From contig NZ_CP036319.1 of assembly GCF_007752935.1 (NCBI RefSeq), forward strand, positions 4,588,001 to 4,652,000: a stretch of DNA of 64,000 nt, read 5' to 3'. The first letter of the stretch is position 1; every line of letters starts with the position of its first letter. The position numbers and the translations under genes are program-made. Under the pieces are notes generated by a model that ran no database searches, was not told where the DNA came from, and saw nothing but the letters and a program-made list of their open reading frames with translations. Below are positions 9,287 through 18,093 of this stretch, piece by piece. This stretch comes from Crateriforma conspicua (GTDB taxonomy: Bacteria > Planctomycetota > Planctomycetia > Pirellulales > Pirellulaceae).

Positions 9287-9856
9287 ATGAACAAAGCTTT
9301 CATCGCAGCCTTGGCCTGCGCCCTTGGTTGCTGTCTGTCCCTGACATCCGCATCGGCCGACGACGCGACTGCCGCCAAAGGCAAAAAGACAAAGGCGGGC
9401 CAACGCGGCACCGTCCAAATGGTCATGAACAAGATCAAGGCCGCGGAACTGACCGCCGAACAACAAGCCAAGTACGACCAATTGGCCGAAGGTTTGAAAA
9501 AGGAACTGGCCACGATCCGCGCAGCCGGATTGACCAATGAGATCAACAAACAACGCACCCAGCTGACCGCCAAACTGCGGAAAGAAAACGCAAGCCGCAA
9601 GGAAATCCTGGCTGCGGTTTCGGAGACTTTCAGCGATGACGTTGTGGCACTGATCAACAAAGCCACCAAAGCCAACGCGGATTTCCGTAAGGCTGCCTAT
9701 GGTTTGTTGACCGAAGAACAATTGGCCAAGCTTCCCGAAGAGACTCAGAAGCAAATCAGCACCGCGCTGAAGCCGAAGAATCAGGGCAAAGGCAAGAACA
9801 AGGGCAACGGCCAAAAGAAACGAAAAGGCAACAAGAAAGCCGAAGCGGCGAACTGA
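9287..9856 (+). CDS. Small secreted Lys/Ala-rich protein, unknown function
   Basis: 189 residues. A clear signal peptide (MNKAFIAALACALGCC... cleaved after about SASA-D) is followed by an alpha-helical, strongly charged protein. It ends in a Gly/Lys/Asn-rich basic tail (GKGKNKGNGQKKRKGNKK). Segments such as LTAEQQAKYDQL and LLTEEQLAKLPEE are reminiscent of the Spy/CpxP/LTXXQ type of periplasmic helical protein, but that similarity is weak. The gene is monocistronic and followed by a strong terminator. The basic tail may bind anionic polymer or nucleic acid, which is inference only. Confidence 0.75.
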   Translation: MNKAFIAALACALGCCLSLTSASADDATAAKGKKTKAGQRGTVQMVMNKIKAAELTAEQQAKYDQLAEGLKKELATIRAAGLTNEINKQRTQLTAKLRKENASRKEILAAVSETFSDDVVALINKATKANADFRKAAYGLLTEEQLAKLPEETQKQISTALKPKNQGKGKNKGNGQKKRKGNKKAEAAN

Positions 9857-9906
9857 TCGCTTTCGCATCGATCACCCGGTCTGGCTTGTCCACACCGAAA
9901 GCAAGC

Positions 9907-9940
9907 AACGCATGCCGGCACATCGTCGGCATGCGTTTTT
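9907..9940 (+). terminator. Rho-independent terminator
   Basis: An 11-bp perfect stem (AACGCATGCCG at 9907-9917 with CGGCATGCGTT at 9927-9937), a 9-base loop and a T tract. It lies 50 bases downstream of the secreted protein gene. Confidence 0.8.
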
Positions 9941-10027
9941 GTTTGCAACAAAGTTCAACCAACGTTGCAACTTCATGGACGTCGCGGCGTTAACTAGCCG
10001 AAATCGGCAACGCCAAGACCGGCCGGG

Positions 10028-10444
10028 TCAACCGTGCGAATGGATGTCCGATGAGTCAAACGCGTCGGGCAACAATTGCGACAGCTTGCGTATCTGTCGC
10101 TGGTTGTCGATCACATCGATGGTGATGACGGTGATATCCATGCCGAATTCGGCCAGAAACTGGCGACACGCACCACAGGGCATCGCGCCGCCAATACTGG
10201 CGATCGCGACGGCACGCCAAGTCCGATACCCCTGGGATACCGCCGCCGATGCGGCGACGCGTTCGGCACAGATGGTCAACGAATAGCTGGCGTTTTCCAC
10301 ATTGCATCCGCCGACTATTTTTCCATCGCCCATCAGCAACGCTGCGCCGACATAAAAATGACTGTGCGGCGCGTACGCTTGATCGCGTGCTTCAATCGCA
10401 GCCAAGACCAGGCGATCGATTTCGGCCTGCTTCAATTCATTCAT
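10028..10444 (-). CDS. cdd: Cytidine deaminase
   Basis: 138 residues, the normal size of the homotetrameric class. The zinc site is complete: the CAE motif in LTICAERVA supplies Cys and the catalytic Glu, and PCGACRQ supplies the other two Cys. The GGCNVENASY segment that binds the nucleoside is also present. It converts cytidine and deoxycytidine to uridine and deoxyuridine in pyrimidine salvage. It lies 30 bases downstream of the pyrimidine-nucleoside phosphorylase gene on the same strand, so the two probably form a nucleoside-catabolic operon. The ATG at 10444 is preferred over a GTG three codons upstream. Confidence 0.93.
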   Translation of the reverse strand: MNELKQAEIDRLVLAAIEARDQAYAPHSHFYVGAALLMGDGKIVGGCNVENASYSLTICAERVAASAAVSQGYRTWRAVAIASIGGAMPCGACRQFLAEFGMDITVITIDVIDNQRQIRKLSQLLPDAFDSSDIHSHG

Positions 10445-10474
10445 CGGGGGCACACTGCCGGGGTCAAGCGATGC

Positions 10475-11758
10475 TTATTCGAAAGGATATCGGCGAATCA
10501 ACAGAGGGCGTTTCTCCACTTGCTGCTGACGAATCACGATGGCTTCGTGGACCCTTTGAATATACCGCACGTCTGGTTCGCCGTCTTGATACAGCGTTGC
10601 GATCGGCTGGCCCGTTTCGACACGACTTCCAACCCGCCCATGCACATCCAACCCAACCGTTGCATCGATCACGTCGTCGACCTTTTGTCGCCCCCCACCC
10701 ATCACTGCGACAATTCGAGCCAGCTCGATCGCATCGATCTGGGCGATCGTTCCTGATTCCGGGGCCGTGATCACGTGGGCGTCGGCAAGTGCCAGACGTT
10801 CGGGCAAACGCCCGCCCTGGGCATGCACCATTTGTTGGAATTTTTCCATCGCCGAACCGTCATCCAACAAACGCGTCAAAACGCTTCGCGCTTGATCGAC
10901 ATCGGTGGCAAGTCCACCTTGAACCAACAAGATTTCGGCGGAGGCAAGCGTGAGTTCACGGACCTCATCGGGACCGCCGCCGTCCAGTACGTCCAACGAT
11001 TCATTGACTTCGTTCGCGTTGCCAATCGAACGCCCCAGCGGCTGGTTCATGTCGGAAAGAATGGCCGCGGTCGGCAAGCCCGAATCTGTCCCGACGCGGA
11101 TCAATGATCGAGCCAGCGATTCGGCCTGTTCCACCGATGTCATGAATGCGCCACGCCCGACCTTCACGTCAATCAGCAAAGCATCCAGTGTCGCAGCCAA
11201 CTTTTTCGACAGGATGCTGGCCGTGATCAATGGAATCGAATCGATCGTCGCGGTGACGTCCCGCAAGGCATACAGCCGGCGGTCGCCCGGCGCGATCGAT
11301 GCGTCGGCGCCGACGATACAGGCACCGACTTGCTTCAGAACTTCGTTACGACGTGCCGCCGACAGGTCGATTTGGAATCCGGGAATCGATTCCAGCTTGT
11401 CCAGCGTGCCACCGGTGTGCCCCAGTCCGCGGCCGCTGATCATCGGGACTTCCGCCCCGGCGGCGGCCAGCAACGGTGCCAAAATCAGCGAAATCTTGTC
11501 GCCGACGCCGCCGGTGCTGTGCTTGTCCAGCCGGGGGCGATCGGTCAGGCGATCGAAACAATCGCCGCTGTCGACCATCGCCGCGGTCAGTGCGGATGTT
11601 TCCGCATCGGTCATTCCGTTGATGCGAACGGCCATGGCAAAGGCCGACATCTGATAATCGGCAACGTCACCGCGAACGAATCCTTCGATCAGCGATCGAA
11701 TTTCTTCCCCCGACAGTTCGGCGGCATCCCGTTTGGTGGCCAGCAGATCAGTTATCAT
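10475..11758 (-). CDS. deoA: Thymidine / pyrimidine-nucleoside phosphorylase
   Basis: 427 residues, full length for the family. The N-terminal helical domain carries the signature region AFAMAVRINGMT. The phosphate-binding loop DKHSTGGVGDK and the substrate-binding VKVGRGAFM segment follow. The C-terminal part has the conserved GGGRQK and GSRVETGQPIATLY stretches. The enzyme cleaves thymidine, deoxyuridine or uridine with phosphate to the base and (deoxy)ribose-1-phosphate. The family members DeoA and Pdp cannot be told apart by eye. It is first gene of a two-gene unit with cdd. The ATG at 11758 lacks a good Shine-Dalgarno, but sequence similarity to the family begins within a few residues (MITDLLATKRD). 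Confidence 0.92.
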   Translation of the reverse strand: MITDLLATKRDAAELSGEEIRSLIEGFVRGDVADYQMSAFAMAVRINGMTDAETSALTAAMVDSGDCFDRLTDRPRLDKHSTGGVGDKISLILAPLLAAAGAEVPMISGRGLGHTGGTLDKLESIPGFQIDLSAARRNEVLKQVGACIVGADASIAPGDRRLYALRDVTATIDSIPLITASILSKKLAATLDALLIDVKVGRGAFMTSVEQAESLARSLIRVGTDSGLPTAAILSDMNQPLGRSIGNANEVNESLDVLDGGGPDEVRELTLASAEILLVQGGLATDVDQARSVLTRLLDDGSAMEKFQQMVHAQGGRLPERLALADAHVITAPESGTIAQIDAIELARIVAVMGGGRQKVDDVIDATVGLDVHGRVGSRVETGQPIATLYQDGEPDVRYIQRVHEAIVIRQQQVEKRPLLIRRYPFE

Positions 11759-11997
11759 AGGACGCGAGTGCCACCGGCCAGGCGGCTTGCCGGACGCATC
11801 GGACCATTCGTCCGGGGGCGACCGATGGCCGCCGTCAGAAATGTTCGCATCAACAGTTTTTTCATCAAATGAGTTTGCGCCGGCGTGATAGTGATCGTGG
11901 AACGGCGGCATCGACGGGCCGCCAGATCCATTCGGGTCCTCCCAGAATAAAACACAGCCGGCCGGATTTCCTACCTTCGAAACTGAATTTCCCCGCC

Positions 11998-13452
11998 ATG
12001 AAAAATTTGAATCACTCCATTTCGCGTCGTTCGTTTCTAGCCGCCGCATCTTCGGCCACCGTGACTCTTGCCACCTCCAACGCGGCGATGGCGGCGGGCA
12101 GCGAAGTCCGACTGGCGATTCTCGGAGCCGGATGGCGTGGCGGACAGTTGGCCGGTTCCTTTTCCAAAGCCAATGGATGCCGAATCGTTGCCGTGGCCGA
12201 TCCCGATATCCGGTTGGCCGAGGAACTAGCAGAGAAGCACGGTGCCACGGCGCACCAGGACCTACGCCATGTGATGGACGACGAAAACGTCGACGCGGTC
12301 GTCGTGGCGACGTGCAATCATTGGCATTGCCTGGCATCGATCTGGGCGATCAACGCCGGCAAGGACGTCTATGTCGAAAAACCGCTGTCGCACAGCCAGT
12401 GGGAAGGTGCAAAGGTTGTCGAAGCCGCCAAACGGTCCGGCCAGATCGTGCAGATCGGAACGCAGCAACGCAGTGACCCCATGCAGGCGGAAGCCAAAGC
12501 ATTCCTGCATCAAGAGAAAGCCCTTGGCGACGTCCAGTACGTGATCGCCGCACGCATGGGCCAACGTGCACCGATCGGAATCCGCGACACACCGCTGACG
12601 ATCGACAAGGAAGTGGATTACGACCTGTGGTGCGGTCCGGCTTCGAAAGAAAAGATCTATCGCGACAAGCTGCACTACGATTGGCACTGGGACTGGAACA
12701 CCGGCAGCGGTGAAATGGGCAACTGGGGCGTCCACATTTTGGACGACGTCCGTAACGTTGCCTATCAAGACCAGGTCAGCACCCCGACGGCCGTCACCGC
12801 CGCGGGCGGTCGCGTCGCCTGGGACGACGCGGGGAACACGCCCAACTTGCACGTGGCGATTTTGGAAACGGAAATGTTCCCGACCTACATCGCGCTCAGC
12901 AATCTTGCGGCGACTCCGGGCGGCAAAGGCGGCTGGAAACTGCGTGCCGGTCTGCCCGCCAATCTGCCGGGCAGCGGATACGCGGTCGTTTGCGACGGCG
13001 GCACCTATTTCGGCCAACGCGGCCGCGGTCGGGCGATGGACGGAACCGGCAAAGTGATCAAAGAATTTGGCGTCAAGGGCGACAATGTTCTGCGTCACGT
13101 CCAAGCTTTCATCGACGCGGTGCAATCGCGTGACGAATCCAAGCTGAACGCACCGATCGAAAACGGTCACTACAGCACCGGGTGGTGCAACTTGGCCAAT
13201 GTCGCAATCCGCGCCGCGGGATCCTTTGACGAAGCACGTTTGCACCAGGCCACCGATCAAGCCGCTTGGGAACGGATCTTGAATGAGATGCGTGATCAAC
13301 TGATGGCGTTCGACGTGTCGCCCAGCAATTTGGTCCTCAGTGCCCGATTGGAACACGATCCCAAGACCGAAAGGTTTGTCGGTGACAATGCGGACGCCGG
13401 AAACCCGTTCCTGAAACGACAATACCGCCAAGGCTTTGAGATCGAAGGCTAG
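11998..13452 (+). CDS. Tat-exported Gfo/Idh/MocA-family oxidoreductase
   Basis: 484 residues. A twin-arginine signal (SRRSFLAA at residues 9-16, then an Ala-rich hydrophobic stretch to about 35) precedes a Rossmann NAD(P)-binding domain (AILGAGWRGG, VAVADPD, DVYVEKPLSHS). The catalytic EKP motif is intact. The C-terminal alpha/beta domain includes the WHWDWNTGSGEMGNWGVHILDD segment common in planctomycete periplasmic members. Family enzymes oxidise or reduce sugars and inositols with NAD(P). Export by the folded-protein Tat route implies the cofactor is loaded in the cytoplasm. The substrate is unknown. A strong bidirectional terminator follows. Confidence 0.88.
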   Translation: MKNLNHSISRRSFLAAASSATVTLATSNAAMAAGSEVRLAILGAGWRGGQLAGSFSKANGCRIVAVADPDIRLAEELAEKHGATAHQDLRHVMDDENVDAVVVATCNHWHCLASIWAINAGKDVYVEKPLSHSQWEGAKVVEAAKRSGQIVQIGTQQRSDPMQAEAKAFLHQEKALGDVQYVIAARMGQRAPIGIRDTPLTIDKEVDYDLWCGPASKEKIYRDKLHYDWHWDWNTGSGEMGNWGVHILDDVRNVAYQDQVSTPTAVTAAGGRVAWDDAGNTPNLHVAILETEMFPTYIALSNLAATPGGKGGWKLRAGLPANLPGSGYAVVCDGGTYFGQRGRGRAMDGTGKVIKEFGVKGDNVLRHVQAFIDAVQSRDESKLNAPIENGHYSTGWCNLANVAIRAAGSFDEARLHQATDQAAWERILNEMRDQLMAFDVSPSNLVLSARLEHDPKTERFVGDNADAGNPFLKRQYRQGFEIEG

Positions 13453-13522
13453 TCGATTCTGACGCCGGTCCCGAAGTTCGATCACTCGGATCGCGGCCTG
13501 GTATTTCGCAATGGCTTACGAA

Positions 13523-13565
13523 AAAAGGCCGACACAGCGCAATCTGTGTCGGCCTTTTGTTTTTT
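13523..13565. terminator. Bidirectional hairpin terminator
   Basis: A 15-bp perfect stem (AAAAGGCCGACACAG at 13523-13537 with its complement at 13544-13558), a 6-base loop and T-rich sequence to 13566. It lies between the convergent oxidoreductase and Cys-rich protein genes. The A run on the left makes it usable from both sides. Confidence 0.85.
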
Positions 13566-13610
13566 TAGACCTGGTGTCCGTCCGAAGATCCAAACAAAAA
13601 CTTTGTTCGA

Positions 13611-13943
13611 TCACGCGGCCATTGCCGAACAACTTTCTTGGCATGCACGGCAGGCATCGACGCACTGGTCCATGCCGCCGATCTGTTGGCAACTGTCGGC
13701 ACAAACGCGACAGATTTCGGCACAGGCGCCGCAGTAGCGATCATGAAACGCACTGTGGCGGCTCATGAAATCGACACACGCCTGACACGCGGCAACACAG
13801 TCCAGCATGGCTTTGACGTGGTCCTGCTGGACATGCGGCCCGCCTTCGACCAGACATGTTTCGGTCAACATTTGGCTGCACGTTGTTTGACAATGTTGGC
13901 AGTTTTCAATGCACTGCTGCATCGTTGCGGTTGCTTGGCTCAT
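13611..13943 (-). CDS. Four-helix-bundle Cys-rich protein (copper-storage Csp-like)
   Basis: 110 residues with 17 Cys, mostly as CxxxC and CxxC pairs along amphipathic helices (CIENCQHCQTTC, CVAACQAC, CGACAEICRVCADSC, CVDACRACQESC). This is the pattern of DUF326 / copper-storage proteins, in which Cys residues line the core of a four-helix bundle and bind many Cu(I) ions. No export signal follows the chosen ATG, so it would be a cytosolic store. An AAGGGAG Shine-Dalgarno eight bases upstream decides this start over longer versions. No copper exporter or chaperone gene is adjacent. Confidence 0.82.
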   Translation of the reverse strand: MSQATATMQQCIENCQHCQTTCSQMLTETCLVEGGPHVQQDHVKAMLDCVAACQACVDFMSRHSAFHDRYCGACAEICRVCADSCQQIGGMDQCVDACRACQESCSAMAA

Positions 13944-14074
13944 ATGGTTTCTCCCTTCAGAAACGCGATGGTTGGCTAAAACGATCGATTGACTTGTCAG
14001 TCCAACGGTCGCAAAGGCCATGCCATCCAACGCCAAGCAAATTCCCGAGAATCTCGATGGGGCGTTCGCCCCGT

Positions 14075-14470
14075 TCAACCACCAACCGGTGAACAGATCT
14101 CGATCAAAAAACCGTTGGCGTCTCTGACGTAGCTGATCGTTTGGCCCCAGGGTTTGTCCGCCGGAGGTCGAACCGCCGCCGCGCCGCCTTGGATGGCCTT
14201 TTCATACGCCGCTTCAACGTCGTCCGTTACCAGCGCGATTTCGATCGCCGGTGGCGAACGATCCGGTCGGACTTTGGCATAATCGAACTCGTGAGAATCG
14301 GCCAACGTCTCCGATGCAAAGGCCAGTACGGTTTGACCGGTTTCCATTTCCGCATAGTCGTTGCCTTCGGCGCTGTGACGAAATCGACATTCCATACCGA
14401 AAGCCGTCTCATAAAAGCCGATGGTCGATTCCACGTCCCGGACGTACAGAATCACGTAACCCAGTTTCAT
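14075..14470 (-). CDS. VOC-superfamily (glyoxalase/bleomycin-resistance fold) protein
   Basis: 131 residues, one VOC unit. It begins MKLGYVILYVRDVESTIGFYETAFGM, the characteristic first beta-alpha-beta module, and ends PWGQTISYVRDANGFLIEICSP, the second module with its conserved Glu metal ligand. The family includes glyoxalase I, dioxygenases and antibiotic-binding proteins, and the specific activity is not readable. The ATG follows GGAAA; an in-frame TTG lies four codons upstream. It is immediately downstream (12 bases) of a DUF1569 gene on the same strand, suggesting one transcript. Confidence 0.8.
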   Translation of the reverse strand: MKLGYVILYVRDVESTIGFYETAFGMECRFRHSAEGNDYAEMETGQTVLAFASETLADSHEFDYAKVRPDRSPPAIEIALVTDDVEAAYEKAIQGGAAAVRPPADKPWGQTISYVRDANGFLIEICSPVGG

Positions 14471-14482
14471 AGCGTTTTCCAA

Positions 14483-14986
14483 TCAAGAGTTTGCACCGGA
14501 GTCGTCCGCATCACGCGGCACCAAAAAGCTTAGGTGGTGGGCCGCGTGGATCCACATGAAATCTCTCCACCGATCGACCGGCGGGTCTTCTAGCAGCGGA
14601 TAGTCTTTCATGGGGCCTGGAAAGTCCTGGGCCCGCCGCACCGCTGCGATGCAGGCGTTGATGACCGCTTCGTCTTCATCCGCGTCTCCCGCAGCGGCAT
14701 CCAATTCGACCGGACGCAACATCTTCAGCGTGGGGGCGCCGGCCGGGAGACTGCGTTTCTTCAGCGCGCGATCAAACGCCCACTGGATCACCGTCTTGCG
14801 CAGAATCCATGGCAACCGGAATCCGAATCCGTCCATCCCCCCGGTCATCGTTTTTTCCAAGTGCTGGCAAATCTGGGTCAGATTCCAGTTCCCCGCACGC
14901 CGGTAACCGTGATGGTGCAAATGCTGGATGTCGTCGATGACCGCATTCCCATCGCTGAAGTCTATTTTTCGACGTTCGACTTTCAT
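14483..14986 (-). CDS. DUF1569-family protein (first paralogue)
   Basis: 167 residues. Features are a GNWNLTQICQHLEKTM segment near the N terminus and a C-terminal MWIHAAHHLSFLVP segment. The two His clusters are characteristic of the DUF1569/DinB-like four-helix fold, which probably binds a metal. Biological role unknown. The ATG follows AAGGTG. It is co-directional with the VOC gene and divergent from a second DUF1569 paralogue about 226 bases away, which shares the GRWTLGQICRHL and HTAHAAHHLRFL motifs. Confidence 0.72.
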   Translation of the reverse strand: MKVERRKIDFSDGNAVIDDIQHLHHHGYRRAGNWNLTQICQHLEKTMTGGMDGFGFRLPWILRKTVIQWAFDRALKKRSLPAGAPTLKMLRPVELDAAAGDADEDEAVINACIAAVRRAQDFPGPMKDYPLLEDPPVDRWRDFMWIHAAHHLSFLVPRDADDSGANS

Positions 14987-15212
14987 GAAGCACCTTGTTT
15001 CCGTGACGACTTTGGTCGTGACAACTGCATCGGCATTGCAAAGAACCCAACCTGCCAGCGAATAGTACCGCGTTGATCCAACACCAATCGTTTTCGACCG
15101 GATTCGACGCAACACGCTCGATCTTGGTCGACCGCCCCGGCCGATGATGGCAACAGTCCCTCTTTTTAACGTTCGGGGTGGTCATGCACGCGCAATGAAC
15201 AAGGCAGCCGAG

Positions 15213-15683
15213 ATGAATGAGCTAAGAAAATTACAGTTCGATGACCTGGAGGACGCCACCGACGAAGCAACGCGTTTGCTGCAAACCGGTTATCAGGCGA
15301 AAGGGCGATGGACACTGGGCCAGATTTGTCGCCACCTGCGATTGGTCCAAGATCCCAGTATTGACGGGTATCCATGGTGGATGTCGGCGTTCGCTTTCCT
15401 GCGGCCAGTGATGCGACGTACCCTGTTGCCGAAGATCTTGACCACCGATTCACCACGTGGGATTCCGACGTCGCCGCCATTTCAACCGGGCGCTGACCTG
15501 GACGATGCGTTGGAGGTCGAACGTTTTGCCGCCAGCGTTGTTCGGTTGAAAAACCACAACGGACCTTTCGCACCCCACCCCGCTTTCGGCAAACTGGAAC
15601 GCGAGCGTCTGTTACAAGTCCACACCGCTCATGCGGCTCACCATTTGCGATTTCTGGATCCCGATGAACCAAACACCCACTGA
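15213..15683 (+). CDS. DUF1569-family protein (second paralogue)
   Basis: 156 residues. It shares with its divergent neighbour the motifs G.W.L.QICRHL (about residues 32-43) and H.AH.AHHL.FL near the C terminus. The fold is probably DinB-like and metal-binding; function unknown. The ATG at 15213 is preceded by AAGG nine bases upstream; ATGs at 15195 and 15144 are alternatives without a good RBS. Its 3' end overlaps the start of the HD-domain gene by 20 bases, suggesting translational coupling. Confidence 0.72.
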   Translation: MNELRKLQFDDLEDATDEATRLLQTGYQAKGRWTLGQICRHLRLVQDPSIDGYPWWMSAFAFLRPVMRRTLLPKILTTDSPRGIPTSPPFQPGADLDDALEVERFAASVVRLKNHNGPFAPHPAFGKLERERLLQVHTAHAAHHLRFLDPDEPNTH

Positions 15684-16350
15684 CGCATCATTGCCCGTGG
15701 ATCGGCCATCGGTGATCCGGCAAGTACGCGGTATCGTCATTGATCGCATGTCAGGCCAGGGTGCCGGACACGACGCCGACCACGTACTGCGAGTCTGGCG
15801 AACGGCGCGTTGGATCCAACGTCAAACCGGCGGAGATGCCTTTGTGGTGGAATTGGCCGCGCTGTTGCACGACATCGGCGACGCAAAATTTCACCAGGGA
15901 ATCGAACGCAGCGGCGTGCTGTCAAAGCACATCCTGGCGACGTTTTCAGTTCCCGCTGACGTCGTCGATCAGGTGGTTCACATCGTCGACAATATTTCGT
16001 TTCGCAAAGCCGCCGATCCGAACACCCTGTCGATCGAAGCAAAAATCGTCCAAGACGCCGATCGATTGGACGCACTGGGTGCGATCGGAATCGTGCGGAC
16101 GATCGAATACGGCGCGGTCAAAGGCCAACCGTTTCATCGCCCGGGATGCGATGATCCTTCCAAATCGGGCATCGGCCACTTTCACGAAAAGCTGTTCAAG
16201 CTGCGTGGCCTGTTGAACACCGAAGCCGCGAAACAGATCGCCGAAGAACGCGAAACGTTCATGCGAGACTTCTTGGCGCAGTTCCTTAGCGAATGCGACA
16301 CCGCCGGCGACGACGCTGGAACCGGCGTGACCGATCCGGCGGACGTTTAA
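15664..16350 (+). CDS. HD-domain phosphohydrolase
   Basis: 228 residues. The metal-binding HD signature is complete: HDADHVLRVW (first His), LLHDIGDAKFH (the HD pair) and VQDADRLDALGAIG (final Asp). The overall shape resembles the YpgQ/YedJ type of small HD proteins, some of which are nucleotide pyrophosphohydrolases. Substrate not determinable. The start overlaps the preceding DUF1569 gene. Its stop shares bases with the stop of the convergent VKOR fusion gene (TTAA at 16347-16350). Confidence 0.83.
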   Translation: MNQTPTDASLPVDRPSVIRQVRGIVIDRMSGQGAGHDADHVLRVWRTARWIQRQTGGDAFVVELAALLHDIGDAKFHQGIERSGVLSKHILATFSVPADVVDQVVHIVDNISFRKAADPNTLSIEAKIVQDADRLDALGAIGIVRTIEYGAVKGQPFHRPGCDDPSKSGIGHFHEKLFKLRGLLNTEAAKQIAEERETFMRDFLAQFLSECDTAGDDAGTGVTDPADV

Positions 16351-17918
16351 CGCAGGTTTTGCTTGACCAAGTTGGTGATCGTCGAACCGCTGCTGATTTC
16401 GCCGACCACGGTCGTCCGCGGAAAGACCAGCTTGGGCAAGGTTCCGGCGCCCGATTCTTTGTACAGAAACACCGTCTTGGCGATGTAGTCCGACGGGGTC
16501 TTGCTGGCCATACGCTGATTGAATTGTTCGGCGCCGATCAATTCAATCGCCTTCGCACGGGCTTCACCGGCGGACCGCTGTTGCGACATCAAAAAGTCGT
16601 GGAACTGTTGAAACTTTTCTCGGTCGGCCAACCAGACCGCGACAGCCATCTTGGCGACGTCACAGCGGTGGGCTCCGGCGGGATCGTTGCTGGTCGCCGC
16701 GTCGTTGCAAGATCGGTGCAACGGTGTGGGCAGAGCCACGACCGCTAGATCCAAGCCATCTTTCTCTACCGCTTCGCGGATTGCTTTGCAGGTCGAACGA
16801 CAATGGGTGCATGTGTAGTCGAACATGGCGACGACGACGTACTTTGCATCCAGATCACCGTACAACGGCCACTGGGCAATGTTCAATTGGCGGCGGCCCG
16901 ACGAAACCGGGACCAGCCGGGGTTCTTCCTTTTCTTCTTCGTCACCATCCGCGGCGACCACACCCATCAACGAAAGCCAGGGTGATGCGGCAGCCCAGGC
17001 GAATCGCCCGCTGTCGGCCGGATGATCGGCAGGCGTTGATGCGGAATCTTGAACCGGAGCGTTGAAGACCGGCGGGCCGTTCGCGGGCGCTTCGAAGACG
17101 GGCAGTTCATCGGCCGGCGGTTGGGTGGGTTCCGCGTCATCGACCGCCGGGGCATCAAATAAACCGGGCGTCGATTCGGTCGGGGCATCAAAGACGCCGG
17201 GTGCCGAAAAGACGTCGTCCCCGGTTGCGGATCCGGGCGCGTCAAAGGTCGCCGGTGCACCGAAGACATCGTCGGATGACTGCCCCGGTTCGGTCAGTAA
17301 GGGCGGCAATTCGTCATGAGTTTCGATGCGGAACGTCTGCGGCGGCTCCGATTGCCACTGGATCAGTGTCAACGTTCCAACCGCGGCGACCCCCATGGCA
17401 GTCACCATCAACAGCCGTTTCCAGGGCAGCCGCAATCCCGGTACCACCACCAAGGTGGTCAGCACGCTGCACGCATGAGTGGTGCAGCAGTAGAAGCAAA
17501 ATTTTTGCATGTAGAACTGCAAGGCCACGAACCAGATGGCTGATACCGTTGCCGTCATCAGCAAGAAGGCCAGGGCACTGCGCTGCAGCAGCGACGCCCG
17601 CGGCGACAACGTGCCGGCGGCTAGCAAACCCAAAACGGCGATGTAGACCCCCGCGGCGAACAAGCCGACGGGCAAGCCGAAGACTTTCGACCAACGGCTG
17701 GTTAGCACGTGATTGCAATCAAACGTGCTGCCGTCACAGCCGGCGACGGTCGAACCGGTCAATCCTGACCAGGCCAAATACAAGCTTAGGACCAGACCGC
17801 TGAACGCCAATAAACTGGCCGTCGCGACCACGGCGACGTGAAACCGCTTGGCCCACATCGGTGACGACAGGGCGGACGAGGAAATTTCCGGGGCAGGGCT
17901 TGGCCTTCCTGGCATCAT
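16347..17918 (-). CDS. VKOR-thioredoxin fusion, disulfide-forming membrane protein
   Basis: 523 residues. The N-terminal half (about 23-185) is a vitamin K epoxide reductase domain with four to five membrane helices, the loop Cys pair Cys61/Cys68 (AGCDGSTFDCNH) and the catalytic CFYC motif (Cys141-Cys144). A linker of about 100 residues contains repeated F-x-AP units (VFGAP, TFDAP, VFSAP, VFDAP, LFDAP, VFEAP, VFNAP). The C-terminal part (about 340-523) is a DsbA/thioredoxin-fold domain with a CTHC active site (370-373). Such fusions oxidise exported proteins and pass electrons to quinone. An ATG 16 codons upstream is also possible. Confidence 0.85.
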   Translation of the reverse strand: MMPGRPSPAPEISSSALSSPMWAKRFHVAVVATASLLAFSGLVLSLYLAWSGLTGSTVAGCDGSTFDCNHVLTSRWSKVFGLPVGLFAAGVYIAVLGLLAAGTLSPRASLLQRSALAFLLMTATVSAIWFVALQFYMQKFCFYCCTTHACSVLTTLVVVPGLRLPWKRLLMVTAMGVAAVGTLTLIQWQSEPPQTFRIETHDELPPLLTEPGQSSDDVFGAPATFDAPGSATGDDVFSAPGVFDAPTESTPGLFDAPAVDDAEPTQPPADELPVFEAPANGPPVFNAPVQDSASTPADHPADSGRFAWAAASPWLSLMGVVAADGDEEEKEEPRLVPVSSGRRQLNIAQWPLYGDLDAKYVVVAMFDYTCTHCRSTCKAIREAVEKDGLDLAVVALPTPLHRSCNDAATSNDPAGAHRCDVAKMAVAVWLADREKFQQFHDFLMSQQRSAGEARAKAIELIGAEQFNQRMASKTPSDYIAKTVFLYKESGAGTLPKLVFPRTTVVGEISSGSTITNLVKQNLR

Positions 17919-18093
17919 GGTGTCTTTCTCTTGGGAAAGGGAGCCAAGGTTGCGGTGGGACGACATGGTGTAACTCGCGCAGTGAAACGGGAGTCTCGCA
18001 GACCGCTATCGGCGAGATCAAGTGGAACACAACAGAAAATCGGCGGCCGGCCCCGATGTCGGCCCGCCGATGTTTCTTTTGCGTCATCGGCCG

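Noticed and set aside
10475-12337. Longer pyrimidine-nucleoside phosphorylase starting near 12337
   Set aside because: The first 190 residues would be Arg/Pro-rich and unlike the family, and would overlap the Tat signal of the divergent gene. Family similarity starts at MITDLL.
12262-13485. 407-codon leftward open frame opposite the Gfo/Idh/MocA gene
   Set aside because: The plus strand has Tat signal, Rossmann motif and EKP. The opposite frame has no motif and ends across the terminator region.
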